Below, piece after piece: positions 1-5,029 of a stretch of DNA of 11,264 nt. Location of the stretch: positions 1 through 11,264 of the forward strand of contig DALYJJ010000174.1 in the NCBI GenBank assembly GCA_031969915.1, read 5' to 3'. Source of the DNA: DALYJJ01 sp031969915. Its GTDB lineage: Bacteria > Acidobacteriota > Terriglobia > Bryobacterales > Bryobacteraceae. The notes under the pieces were generated by a model that saw only the letters and a list, made by a program, of their open reading frames with translations, had not been told where the DNA came from and searched no databases. A program made the position numbers and the translations under genes. Each line of letters opens with the position of its first letter. Within the stretch, counting starts at the first letter, position 1.

Positions 1-2
1 GC

Positions 3-560
3 CCGCACGGCCGCAAGGCCCAGGAGTTTCTCGAAGAGCTGATCGTCCGCCGCGAACTCGCCTTCAACTTCGCGCTGCACAGCCCCAACCCGGAATGCCT
101 CGTGAGTCTTCCCGAATGGGCCCGGACCACGCTCCGTGAACACGCCGCCGACCCCAGGCCCGAAGTCTACCGGCGGGACGAGTTCGAAAAAGCGAAGACC
201 CACGACGAACTCTGGAACGCCACGCAAAAGGAACTGCTGCTCCGCGGCAAGATCCACGGCTACTACCGCATGTACTGGGGCAAAAAGATCATCGAGTGGT
301 CGCCCACCTGCCAGGACGCGCTCGAAACCATGATCTACCTCCACGACCGCTACGCCCTCGACGGACGCGACCCCAATACCTATACCAACATCCTCTGGTG
401 CTTCGGACTTCATGACCGCCCCTGGGGAGAGCGCGACGTCTTCGGCAAGGTGCGCTATATGTCGCTCGGCGGCATGCAGCGCAAGACCGATGTGAAGGCC
501 TATCTGCGCGAGATCGAACTCATGGAGCGGACCGGCAGGGATCCGTTCCGGCTACAATAA
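3..560 (+). CDS. phr: Class II deoxyribodipyrimidine (CPD) photolyase, C-terminal part
   Basis: Partial gene: the frame is open from the left edge, and 185 C-terminal residues are visible before TAA at 558-560. The protein splits cyclobutane pyrimidine dimers in UV-damaged DNA, using FADH- and blue light. Class II is recognised from the FAD-binding helical domain in order: EELIVRRELAFNF, the WA..TL..H segment, FEKAKTHDELWNATQ, GKIHGYYRMYWGKKIIEW, YLHDRYALDGRDPN, GLHDRPWGERDVFGKVRYM. These match class II enzymes (Methanosarcina, plant and animal CPD photolyases) rather than class I PhrB. The missing N-terminus would carry the antenna-binding Rossmann domain. The first ATG in the visible part (102) is internal, because family-conserved sequence continues upstream of it to the edge. 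The next gene starts 7 nt after the stop, so co-transcription is possible. No frameshift is seen. The family call is firm; the symbol follows general usage. Confidence 0.93.
   Translation, partial: PHGRKAQEFLEELIVRRELAFNFALHSPNPECLVSLPEWARTTLREHAADPRPEVYRRDEFEKAKTHDELWNATQKELLLRGKIHGYYRMYWGKKIIEWSPTCQDALETMIYLHDRYALDGRDPNTYTNILWCFGLHDRPWGERDVFGKVRYMSLGGMQRKTDVKAYLREIELMERTGRDPFRLQ
553..558 (+). promoter_or_regulatory. Candidate -10 box (TACAAT) just before the epimerase start
   Basis: TACAAT differs from TATAAT at one position and overlaps the photolyase stop codon. A sigma-70-type start would fall near 565, only about 3 nt before the ATG at 568. No convincing -35 box was found at 16-18 nt upstream. 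The hexamer is short and could be chance. Confidence 0.3.
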
Positions 561-567
561 GGCCGCC

Positions 568-1470
568 ATGCTTGTCGGAGTCACGGGCGCCACCGGCCTG
601 GTCGGCCGCCAACTCATCGCCGGCCTGCTCAGGGACGGCCACGCGGTCAGGGCCTTCGCCCGCCGCCCGGCCGCACTGCCCGAGGGCGCGAGCTTCGCCC
701 CCTGGGACACCGCGCAAGGCCCGCCCGCCGAGCCCGCCCTCACCGGCCTCGACGCCCTGGTCCACCTCGCGGGCGAACCCGTGGCCCAACGCTGGACCGT
801 GGATGTGAAGCGCCGGATTCGAGCCAGCCGCGTGGACGGCACGCGCCGGCTGGTGGAAGGTCTCTCCACCATCTCCGCCCGCCCGCCGGTGCTCGTTTCC
901 GCCTCCGCCATCGGCTACTACGGTGACCGCGCCGACAAAATGCTTTCGGAATCCGCCAAGCCCGGTCACGGCTTCCTTCCGGAAACCTGCGTCGAGTGGG
1001 AGCGCATGGCGGACCTCGGCGAGGCCCTCGGAATCCGCGTCGTGAAGCTGCGCATCGGCGTCGTGCTCGATCCGCGCGGAGGCGCCCTGGCGAAGATGCT
1101 GCCCCCGTTCCGCGCGGGCGTGGGAGGAAGAGTGGGCTCGGGAAAGCAGTGGATGTCCTGGATTCACCGCGACGACCTGGTTTCGCTGATTCGCTTCGCC
1201 ATCGAGTCCAGCACCCTGCGCGGCCCCGTGAACGCCACCGCTCCCAACCCCGAAACCAACTCCGGCTTCTCGCTCCAGTTGGGCCGCGCCCTGCGCCGTC
1301 CCGCGCTGTTTCCCCTGCCCGCCCTCGCCCTCAAACTCCTGTTCGGTGAGATGTCCGAAGTCCTTCTGGCCAGCCAGCGCGTGATCCCCAAGGCCGCCAC
1401 CGACGCCGGCTTCGCCTTCCGCTTCCCCGCCCTGCCCGCCGCCCTCGCTGACCTCCTGGGCCGCGCCTGA
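568..1470 (+). CDS. TIGR01777 family NAD(P)-binding epimerase (YfcH/SDR39U1-like)
   Basis: A 300-residue protein, the usual family length, of the extended/atypical short-chain dehydrogenase superfamily. The N-terminal Rossmann fold shows G7-A-T-G10-L-V-G13 (GxxGxxG) for NAD(P). VHLAGEP at about 65-71 and SASAIGYYGD at about 111-120 are TIGR01777 hallmarks, the latter including the family's Tyr region. EWE (about 143-145) and SWIHRDDLV follow. The C-terminal 55 residues (ALRRPALFPLPALALKLLFG and on, through VIPKA) match the DUF1731 tail. The substrate is unknown for the whole family; a cytoplasmic oxidoreductase or epimerase role is inferred from the fold. The ATG at 568 puts the GxxGxxG motif at the normal distance from the N-terminus. 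No Shine-Dalgarno precedes it. It lies 7 nt after the photolyase gene, and I recall similar pairings in light-response clusters of other bacteria, but that is not proof of a shared role. Confidence 0.9.
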   Translation: MLVGVTGATGLVGRQLIAGLLRDGHAVRAFARRPAALPEGASFAPWDTAQGPPAEPALTGLDALVHLAGEPVAQRWTVDVKRRIRASRVDGTRRLVEGLSTISARPPVLVSASAIGYYGDRADKMLSESAKPGHGFLPETCVEWERMADLGEALGIRVVKLRIGVVLDPRGGALAKMLPPFRAGVGGRVGSGKQWMSWIHRDDLVSLIRFAIESSTLRGPVNATAPNPETNSGFSLQLGRALRRPALFPLPALALKLLFGEMSEVLLASQRVIPKAATDAGFAFRFPALPAALADLLGRA

Positions 1471-1472
1471 GC

Positions 1473-1478
1473 TATCAT
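1473..1478 (+). promoter_or_regulatory. Candidate -10 box (TATCAT) before the 93-residue gene
   Basis: TATCAT matches TATAAT at five of six positions and sits in the 19-nt gap after the epimerase stop. A start near 1485 would leave a leader of about 5 nt before the ATG at 1490. A CTGACC at 1448-1453 is the nearest -35 resemblance, but its 19-nt spacing is long. Confidence 0.25.
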
Positions 1479-1489
1479 CGTGGTCGCCG

Positions 1490-1771
1490 ATGAAGCTGAA
1501 CGATCTTCGCAAGCTTGCCGCCCGCGACCGCGTCCGCATTCGCTTCGCGCTCTCCAATGGCCTCCAGTGCGTCTTCACCGAACAGGGCTTGAGCCGCATC
1601 GAAGGCCTCGACGCCCCTCCCGGCTTCAACCTGGAAACCGAGCTTGCCAACAGCGCGCAGTTCATCATTGAGCGCCCGCCCGGCGCCTCGAAACAGGTTT
1701 CCCGAACCGAGGTCGAGAAGATGGCCGCCTCGCTGTCCGGAACCCCGCAACACCACGATCGCGAGGAGTAG
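1490..1771 (+). CDS. Conserved-looking hypothetical protein, 93 residues
   Basis: I do not recognise this family. It encodes 93 residues starting MKLNDLRKLAARDRVRIRF, with no membrane segment or signal peptide, so it is probably cytoplasmic. The first 65 residues alternate charged and hydrophobic positions as in a small alpha/beta domain (RVRIRFALSNGLQCVFTEQGLSRI, then FNLETELANSAQFIIE). The last 25 residues are polar and probably disordered (SKQVSRTEVEKM and a short His/Asp/Glu/Arg end). Codon use matches the GC-rich neighbours and third-position GC bias is strong, which supports a real gene. It starts 19 nt after the epimerase stop with no Shine-Dalgarno, and ends 160 nt before hfq. I recall similar short proteins near hfq in Solibacter-type genomes, without an assigned function. 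It could be an RNA- or nucleotide-binding helper, but nothing in the sequence shows that. Confidence 0.7.
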   Translation: MKLNDLRKLAARDRVRIRFALSNGLQCVFTEQGLSRIEGLDAPPGFNLETELANSAQFIIERPPGASKQVSRTEVEKMAASLSGTPQHHDREE

Positions 1772-1847
1772 CCGTCCGGGTACCAGGCGGGACAATCGCC
1801 CCTTCTGCCTGAGCCCGTTCGTGACACTCTTTCGCAATAAATTGTTG

Positions 1848-1853
1848 TACAAT
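1848..1853 (+). promoter_or_regulatory. Candidate hfq promoter -10 box (TACAAT)
   Basis: TACAAT lies in the AT-rich part of the 160-nt gap before hfq. It is inside TTGTACAA (1845-1852), a perfect 8-bp palindrome, and the flanks extend it to ATTGT-TGT-ACAAT (1841-1853). A start near 1860 would give a leader of about 72 nt. GTGACA at 1821-1826 resembles a -35 box, but its 21-nt spacing is too long, so the promoter may depend on an activator or use another -35. The palindrome could be an operator covering the -10 box. Confidence 0.45.
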
Positions 1854-1871
1854 CTGGAAACCAACAATCAG
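1854..1871 (+). repeat. Leader copy of an 18-nt near-repeat shared with the hfq coding sequence
   Basis: Positions 1854-1871 match 2073-2090 at 16 of 18 bases, with a perfect 12-base core (ACCAACAATCAG at 1860-1871 and 2079-2090). The second copy encodes Hfq residues 48-53 (LETNNQ). The first lies at the predicted 5' end of the hfq transcript. The two copies are 219 nt apart, a multiple of three, so the upstream copy also reads LETNNQ in the hfq frame. The A-rich core resembles single-stranded sites bound by Hfq. Confidence 0.55.
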
Positions 1872-1918
1872 AAGTCGGTACGCTCTCTTCGTCGCTCGGA
1901 GCGGGGGAGGACCGTGCC

Positions 1919-1925
1919 GGAAGGA
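1919..1925 (+). promoter_or_regulatory. Shine-Dalgarno of hfq (GGAAGGA)
   Basis: A purine-rich GGAAGGA lies 6 nt before the ATG at 1932. It is the clearest ribosome binding site in the window and fixes the hfq start, ruling out a longer product reading in from the upstream open frame. Confidence 0.75.
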
Positions 1926-1931
1926 AGCAGA

Positions 1932-2240
1932 ATGGACAAACTAGCGCAACAGAATATCCAGGAAGCCTTCCTGAACAATGCGCGAAAAGATAAGACCTTC
2001 CTTACCATCTATCTCATGAGTGGAGTCAAGCTTTCGGGAAGGATCAAGAGCTTCGACAAATACTCGGTGATCTTGGAGACCAACAATCAGGAGCAGTTGA
2101 TCTTCAAGCACGCCATTTCCACTGTTGTCGTTTCCAAACCCAGCCACACGTCGCCCGGAATGCATGCCATGGCGGGAGCTTCGGCTCCAGTCCCCCATCA
2201 TCCCGTAGGTAGCGCTCCGCCGGATTCGTCGGGAGTCTAG
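1932..2240 (+). CDS. hfq: RNA-binding protein Hfq (Sm-like host factor)
   Basis: A 102-residue Hfq, a hexameric ring that binds small RNAs and mRNAs and helps them pair. The Sm fold spans about residues 8-69: an N-terminal helix NIQEAFLNNARK, the Sm1 strand region TIYLMSGVKLSGRIKSFDKYSVILE, and the Sm2 motif IFKHAISTVV (K59-H60 being the uridine-binding signature at the proximal face). The FLNNARK helix and SGRIKSFDKYSVILE resemble firmicute-type more than enterobacterial Hfq. The residue before A12 is Glu where many relatives have Asp. The C-terminal 33 residues are rich in His, Pro, Ala and Ser and probably disordered. The start is set by GGAAGGA at 1919. An ATG-led open frame runs on upstream to 1644, but it only shadows the previous gene and the leader. 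hflX follows after 9 nt, a classic hfq-hflX order. The gene is visibly less GC-rich than its neighbours, as often for conserved small proteins. Confidence 0.97.
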   Translation: MDKLAQQNIQEAFLNNARKDKTFLTIYLMSGVKLSGRIKSFDKYSVILETNNQEQLIFKHAISTVVVSKPSHTSPGMHAMAGASAPVPHHPVGSAPPDSSGV

Positions 2241-2249
2241 CCACACCAG

Positions 2250-3566
2250 TTGTCAGAGCCGTTTCGAGAGAACGCGATCCTGGTTGGCCTTGCCCTTTCC
2301 GGCAAGGCGGGGCGGTCGTCTGCCAACACGCCGGAGTACTCCGCCGAGGAGTCCCTGGATGAGTTGGCCGTCCTCGCGCGCAGCGCGGGCGCCGAAGTCG
2401 TCGAACGCATCCTCCAGATCCGCCCTGGACGGACCGCCGCCACGCTCATCGGGTCGGGCAAAGTCGAAGAGATCGCCGCCCGCGTCAAAGGCTACTCCGC
2501 CCAGACCGTCGTCTTCGACGAAGAGCTGACTCCCACTCAGCTTCGCAACCTCGAGCGCGAACTCGACTGCAAGGTCCTCGACCGCACCCAGCTCATCCTG
2601 GACATCTTCGCCCGCCGCGCCCGCACCCGCGAAGGGCAGTTGCAGGTGGAACTCGCGCAGTTGAACTATCTGCTGCCGCGGCTCACCGGACGCGGTGCGC
2701 AGATGTCGCGCCTGGGAGGCGGCATCGGGACCCGCGGCCCCGGCGAGACGCAGTTGGAAACCGACCGCCGCAAGATCGCCCGCCGGATCAAGAAAATCGA
2801 GGACGATCTCGAGAACGTCCGCGCCGGCCGCAAGGTCCAGCGTGCGAAGCGCCAGGCGGTCCCGCTCGAAACCGTCGCGCTGGTGGGCTACACCAACGCC
2901 GGTAAGTCGACCCTGTTCAACCGTCTTACGGGCGCCGGCGTGGTGGCCGACGCGCGCATGTTCGCCACGCTCGATCCCACCGTGCGGCAGATCGTCCTGC
3001 CCTCCAACCGGCGCGCGCTGCTCTCCGACACCGTGGGCTTCATTCGCAACCTGCCCACCACCCTGGTGCGCGCCTTCCGCGCCACGCTCGAAGAGGTCGT
3101 CGAAGCCTCGCTCCTGTTGCATGTCGTGGACGCCGGTTCTCCCCATGCCGGGGAGCAGACCTCCCACGTGCTCAAGGTCCTGGCCGAGATCGGCGCCGGC
3201 AAGACGCCGCAACTCCTGGTGCTCAACAAGCTCGACCAGCTTTCCGGCGAACAGGGCGACCCCGCCACCATCGGCCGCCGCCTGCTCGGCGAAAGCGAGA
3301 CCCACGAGCCCCTGCGCGCCGCCGGCGTTTCCGCCTTACAAGGGCACGGCCTCGACAAGCTGATGGCCGCGATCGACGAAGGGCTCCCCAAAGACCCCGT
3401 CTCCTCCGCCCGCTTCCGCTTCCCGTTGAGCCAGGGCGCACCGCTCAGCTTCCTCCACGACTACGCCCGTGTGACCGCCACACGCTACACCGCGGACGCC
3501 TGCGAAGTGGAAGCCGAAGTCCCCGATTCCGTGCGCCGCCGCCTGGCCCAATACGTCGTGGAGTAG
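2250..3566 (+). CDS. hflX: GTPase HflX, ribosome rescue/splitting factor
   Basis: A 438-residue GTPase of the TRAFAC class, close to the usual HflX length (E. coli about 426). HflX binds the 50S subunit and splits stalled or stressed ribosomes. An N-terminal HflX domain (about 1-180) carries VFDEELTPTQLRNLE and the diagnostic GGGIGTRGPGETQLETDRR at about 157-174. The G domain shows G1 GYTNAGKST (213-221), G3 DTVGF (260-264), G4 NKLD (326-329) and G5 SALQG (361-365). The tail ends ARVTATRYTADACEVEAEVP. The start is TTG at 2250: the hfq stop (2238-2240) is in the same frame, and TTG is the first start-type codon after it, just ahead of the conserved ENAILVGL segment. No Shine-Dalgarno lies at normal distance (GGGAG at 2231 is 14 nt away), so reinitiation after hfq is likely. 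Family call firm, start less so. Confidence 0.95.
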   Translation: MSEPFRENAILVGLALSGKAGRSSANTPEYSAEESLDELAVLARSAGAEVVERILQIRPGRTAATLIGSGKVEEIAARVKGYSAQTVVFDEELTPTQLRNLERELDCKVLDRTQLILDIFARRARTREGQLQVELAQLNYLLPRLTGRGAQMSRLGGGIGTRGPGETQLETDRRKIARRIKKIEDDLENVRAGRKVQRAKRQAVPLETVALVGYTNAGKSTLFNRLTGAGVVADARMFATLDPTVRQIVLPSNRRALLSDTVGFIRNLPTTLVRAFRATLEEVVEASLLLHVVDAGSPHAGEQTSHVLKVLAEIGAGKTPQLLVLNKLDQLSGEQGDPATIGRRLLGESETHEPLRAAGVSALQGHGLDKLMAAIDEGLPKDPVSSARFRFPLSQGAPLSFLHDYARVTATRYTADACEVEAEVPDSVRRRLAQYVVE

Positions 3567-3580
3567 CGTGGAGTAGCGTG
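3561..3580. repeat. 10-bp perfect tandem duplication at the hflX stop codon
   Basis: GAGTAGCGTG occurs twice in a row, covering the hflX stop (TAG 3564-3566) and the first bases after it. The second TAG is out of frame with hflX. It looks like a simple slippage duplication in the gap between two convergent genes. Confidence 0.8.
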
Positions 3581-3596
3581 GTCCGCGGGCCGCTAC
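3573..3596. terminator. Possible bidirectional terminator hairpin between convergent genes
   Basis: GTAGCG (3573-3578) and CGCTAC (3591-3596) form a perfect 6-bp inverted repeat with a GC-rich 12-nt loop, located between the hflX stop and the stop of the convergent isomerase gene. There is no T-tract on either side, so it is weak as an intrinsic terminator. It partly arises from the tandem duplication. Confidence 0.3.
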
Positions 3597-4531
3597 GCCC
3601 CCACCACCGCGAACGCCTTCTTCATCGCCGCCGCTGTCGCCGCCACCGCCTCTTCTTTCGGCATCGCCCGCAGCTTCGCGTTGAACGGCTCGCACCGCGC
3701 CGGAGCATCGCACCCGATCTTGTGCAGCGTGTTCAGGAACAGCGCCATGTTGATCACGCCCGTCGCCATCGGCAGCTCGCGCGCCGAATCGATCTGCTGG
3801 TCGATCGCCAGCCCGGCCGGCGCGTCGTTCAAATCGATCGAAACCACGTCCTCCTTCTTGAGCGTGAGCAGTTCCGCTTCGCCTTCGCCCGCGGTGTACC
3901 AGTGCCAACTGTCCATCACGAAGCCCACGTTCGGCCGGCCGATCTCCCCAATCAGGTCCCGCATCTCGGCCATGCAGTGCACGAACGGGTATCGGCGCGA
4001 GGCCCACAGCGTCTTCGGCCCCACATACTCCAACCCCAGCCGCTGCCCCTGGTCGCCCAGGATCGTGGCCACCTCCCGCAGCCGCGCCGCGTGCTGCTTC
4101 ATGTTCTGCAGGTACGTCAACGTGTCGTGCGCGGGCGAGATCCACGTCGTCACGCGCGTCACGCCCGCCTGCCGCAGCCGCTTCACCGTCGCCGGAAACG
4201 CCGTCAGGCCCTGCCGGAACGCATCGTCTCCCCGCCGGAACTCAACCGTCAGGCCGGCATTGCCGAACACCAGGTTCTTCCCGCGCACTTCCTCCACGAT
4301 GCCGGCTACTTCGCTTTCGGAAATCTGTGCCAGATAGCCCGCAAACGGCTCCACCGCCTCGAACCCGTACCGCGCCGCCAGTTCGATCGACTCCCTCTGG
4401 TCGGCCTTCACTCCGATCGACCCCGGCGTGAAGTGGATCGTCATCGCACGCCTCGCCGCCTTCGCTGCAAGCGCTGTCATTGCCGCCGCCGCGACGCTCC
4501 GCAGCACCGTTCTCCGGCCAACTTGTTCCAT
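3593..4531 (-). CDS. Sugar phosphate isomerase/epimerase-like TIM-barrel protein with twin-arginine-type leader
   Basis: A 312-residue protein of the xylose isomerase-like TIM-barrel superfamily (IolE, hydroxypyruvate isomerase and relatives). After the leader, barrel strands follow in order: GIGVKADQRESIELAARYGFEAVEP, LVFGNAGL, VTTWISPAHDTL, GLEYVGPK (E168), FVMDSWHWY (D207), VVSIDLNDA (D233/D236), ARCEPFN (E281). E168, D207 and E281, with one residue of the DLND segment, are the likely divalent metal ligands; the substrate is unknown. Residues 5-24 look like a twin-arginine signal: GRRTVLR, then an Ala-rich hydrophobic stretch and AAKA as a possible cleavage site, which would place the enzyme in the periplasm. 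A shorter cytoplasmic form could start at the ATG at 4442-4444 (M30). It converges with hflX and diverges from the PilZ gene. Superfamily firm; specific reaction not assignable. Confidence 0.85.
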   Translation of the reverse strand: MEQVGRRTVLRSVAAAAMTALAAKAARRAMTIHFTPGSIGVKADQRESIELAARYGFEAVEPFAGYLAQISESEVAGIVEEVRGKNLVFGNAGLTVEFRRGDDAFRQGLTAFPATVKRLRQAGVTRVTTWISPAHDTLTYLQNMKQHAARLREVATILGDQGQRLGLEYVGPKTLWASRRYPFVHCMAEMRDLIGEIGRPNVGFVMDSWHWYTAGEGEAELLTLKKEDVVSIDLNDAPAGLAIDQQIDSARELPMATGVINMALFLNTLHKIGCDAPARCEPFNAKLRAMPKEEAVAATAAAMKKAFAVVGA

Positions 4532-4553
4532 GCGGGTATTGTAGTGCGGGTAT
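4531..4553. repeat. 9-bp direct repeat at the isomerase start
   Basis: TGCGGGTAT occurs at 4531-4539 and 4545-4553, a 14-bp period. The repeats flank and partly cover the candidate -10 box and the first base of the isomerase ATG, so they could be a protein-binding site, or chance. Confidence 0.4.
4538..4543 (-). promoter_or_regulatory. Candidate -10 box (TACAAT) giving a leaderless isomerase transcript
   Basis: On the minus strand TACAAT ends 6 nt before the ATG whose first base is 4531. Counting seven bases on from the end of the hexamer puts the expected transcription start exactly on the A of the ATG. No Shine-Dalgarno precedes the gene. No good -35 box was found. Confidence 0.35.
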
Positions 4554-4594
4554 CGGTACCAGAACTAGTTGTCGTGTGAGAACTTAATGAATGC

Positions 4595-4624
4595 TTGACC
4601 ACCATACTGTAAACGCCTTAGATT
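4595..4624 (+). promoter_or_regulatory. Candidate promoter of the PilZ gene (TTGACC - 18 nt - TAGATT)
   Basis: TTGACC (4595-4600) matches the -35 consensus at five of six bases, and TAGATT (4619-4624) matches the -10 at four of six, with an 18-nt spacer. A start near 4631 leaves about 4 nt before the GTG at 4635. An alternative start signal at 4626-4629 (AGGG) could serve as a weak Shine-Dalgarno only if transcription begins further upstream. Confidence 0.4.
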
Positions 4625-4634
4625 CAGGGTAGCC

Positions 4635-4946
4635 GTGAACGAACAGAGGAAGTCCAGAAGATACGAACTAAAGCTTCCCGTCGAACTCGTCAAAGCGGGT
4701 AGCCGCCGCGTAAGCGGGCTCGGCGAAACACAGAATGTCAGCTCGGGTGGAGTACTGTTTACTTCTGAGGCCCCAGTAGAAATAGGGGCCCCCATCGAAT
4801 ACTTCATCAGCCTCCCCTCTGGGATGGGCCGAGTTGGCGACGTCCGTCTGCGATGCCTGGGAAAGGTCCTTCGCAGAGAGGAGGAACGAAGCACGATCGC
4901 CGCTACACTCGAGCGGTACGAGTTCGTGCGTAACTTGACGCATTGA
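4635..4946 (+). CDS. Small PilZ-domain protein, likely c-di-GMP binding
   Basis: A 103-residue protein consisting of a single PilZ domain. Family members bind cyclic di-GMP and pass the signal to a partner in motility, secretion or exopolysaccharide control. The binding signature is visible: R5-K-S-R8-R9 fits RxxxR, followed by YELKLPVEL, and N34-V-S36-S-G-G39 fits the D/NxSxxG motif with Asn in the first place. Strands GGVLFTSEAPVEIGAPIEYFI and VRLRCLGKVLRREE complete the barrel. No other domain or membrane segment is present. The start is GTG at 4635; the next in-frame options would cut into the RxxxR motif. The DNA is visibly less GC-rich than the neighbours and uses AGG/AGA arginine and CTA/GTA/ATA codons rare next door. 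It stands alone between a divergent isomerase gene and mrfA, so its target is unknown. Confidence 0.87.
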   Translation: MNEQRKSRRYELKLPVELVKAGSRRVSGLGETQNVSSGGVLFTSEAPVEIGAPIEYFISLPSGMGRVGDVRLRCLGKVLRREEERSTIAATLERYEFVRNLTH

Positions 4947-4954
4947 CCCTTTTT
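4926..4954 (+). terminator. Weak candidate terminator overlapping the PilZ stop
   Basis: GTGCGT (4926-4931) and ACGCAT (4938-4943) form a stem of five pairs plus a G-U with a 6-nt loop, followed after 6 nt by five T residues at 4950-4954. The distance from stem to T-tract is longer than usual and the stem is short. Confidence 0.3.
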
Positions 4955-5029
4955 CTTCGCTCGTTCCGCGCCGGGCCCCGTTGCTAACCTCCGACAGTTT
5001 CGGCTACCCTGGCAAAGAAAAGGCGAAGA

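Noticed and set aside
520..1827. A 435-codon minus-strand open frame across the epimerase and hypothetical genes.
   Set aside because: It overlaps well-supported plus-strand genes over their whole length, and its translation shows only Gly/Ala/His/Glu-rich low complexity.
1644..1931. In-frame upstream extension of hfq, making a 198-residue product.
   Set aside because: The strong Shine-Dalgarno at 1919-1925, the -10 candidate at 1848 and the normal Hfq N-terminus at 1932 fix the shorter form. The extension overlaps another gene out of frame.
2253..3305. A 350-codon minus-strand open frame opposite hflX.
   Set aside because: It is a shadow of hflX, whose G1-G5 motifs are all intact on the plus strand.
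3578..4579. A 333-codon plus-strand open frame opposite the isomerase gene.
   Set aside because: The translation is Arg/His/Pro-rich with no domain, whereas the minus strand carries clear TIM-barrel motifs and metal ligands.
4946..5029. Possible small RNA or riboswitch in the gap before mrfA.
   Set aside because: Only 83 nt, with no conserved structure recognised beyond a weak terminator-like stem.
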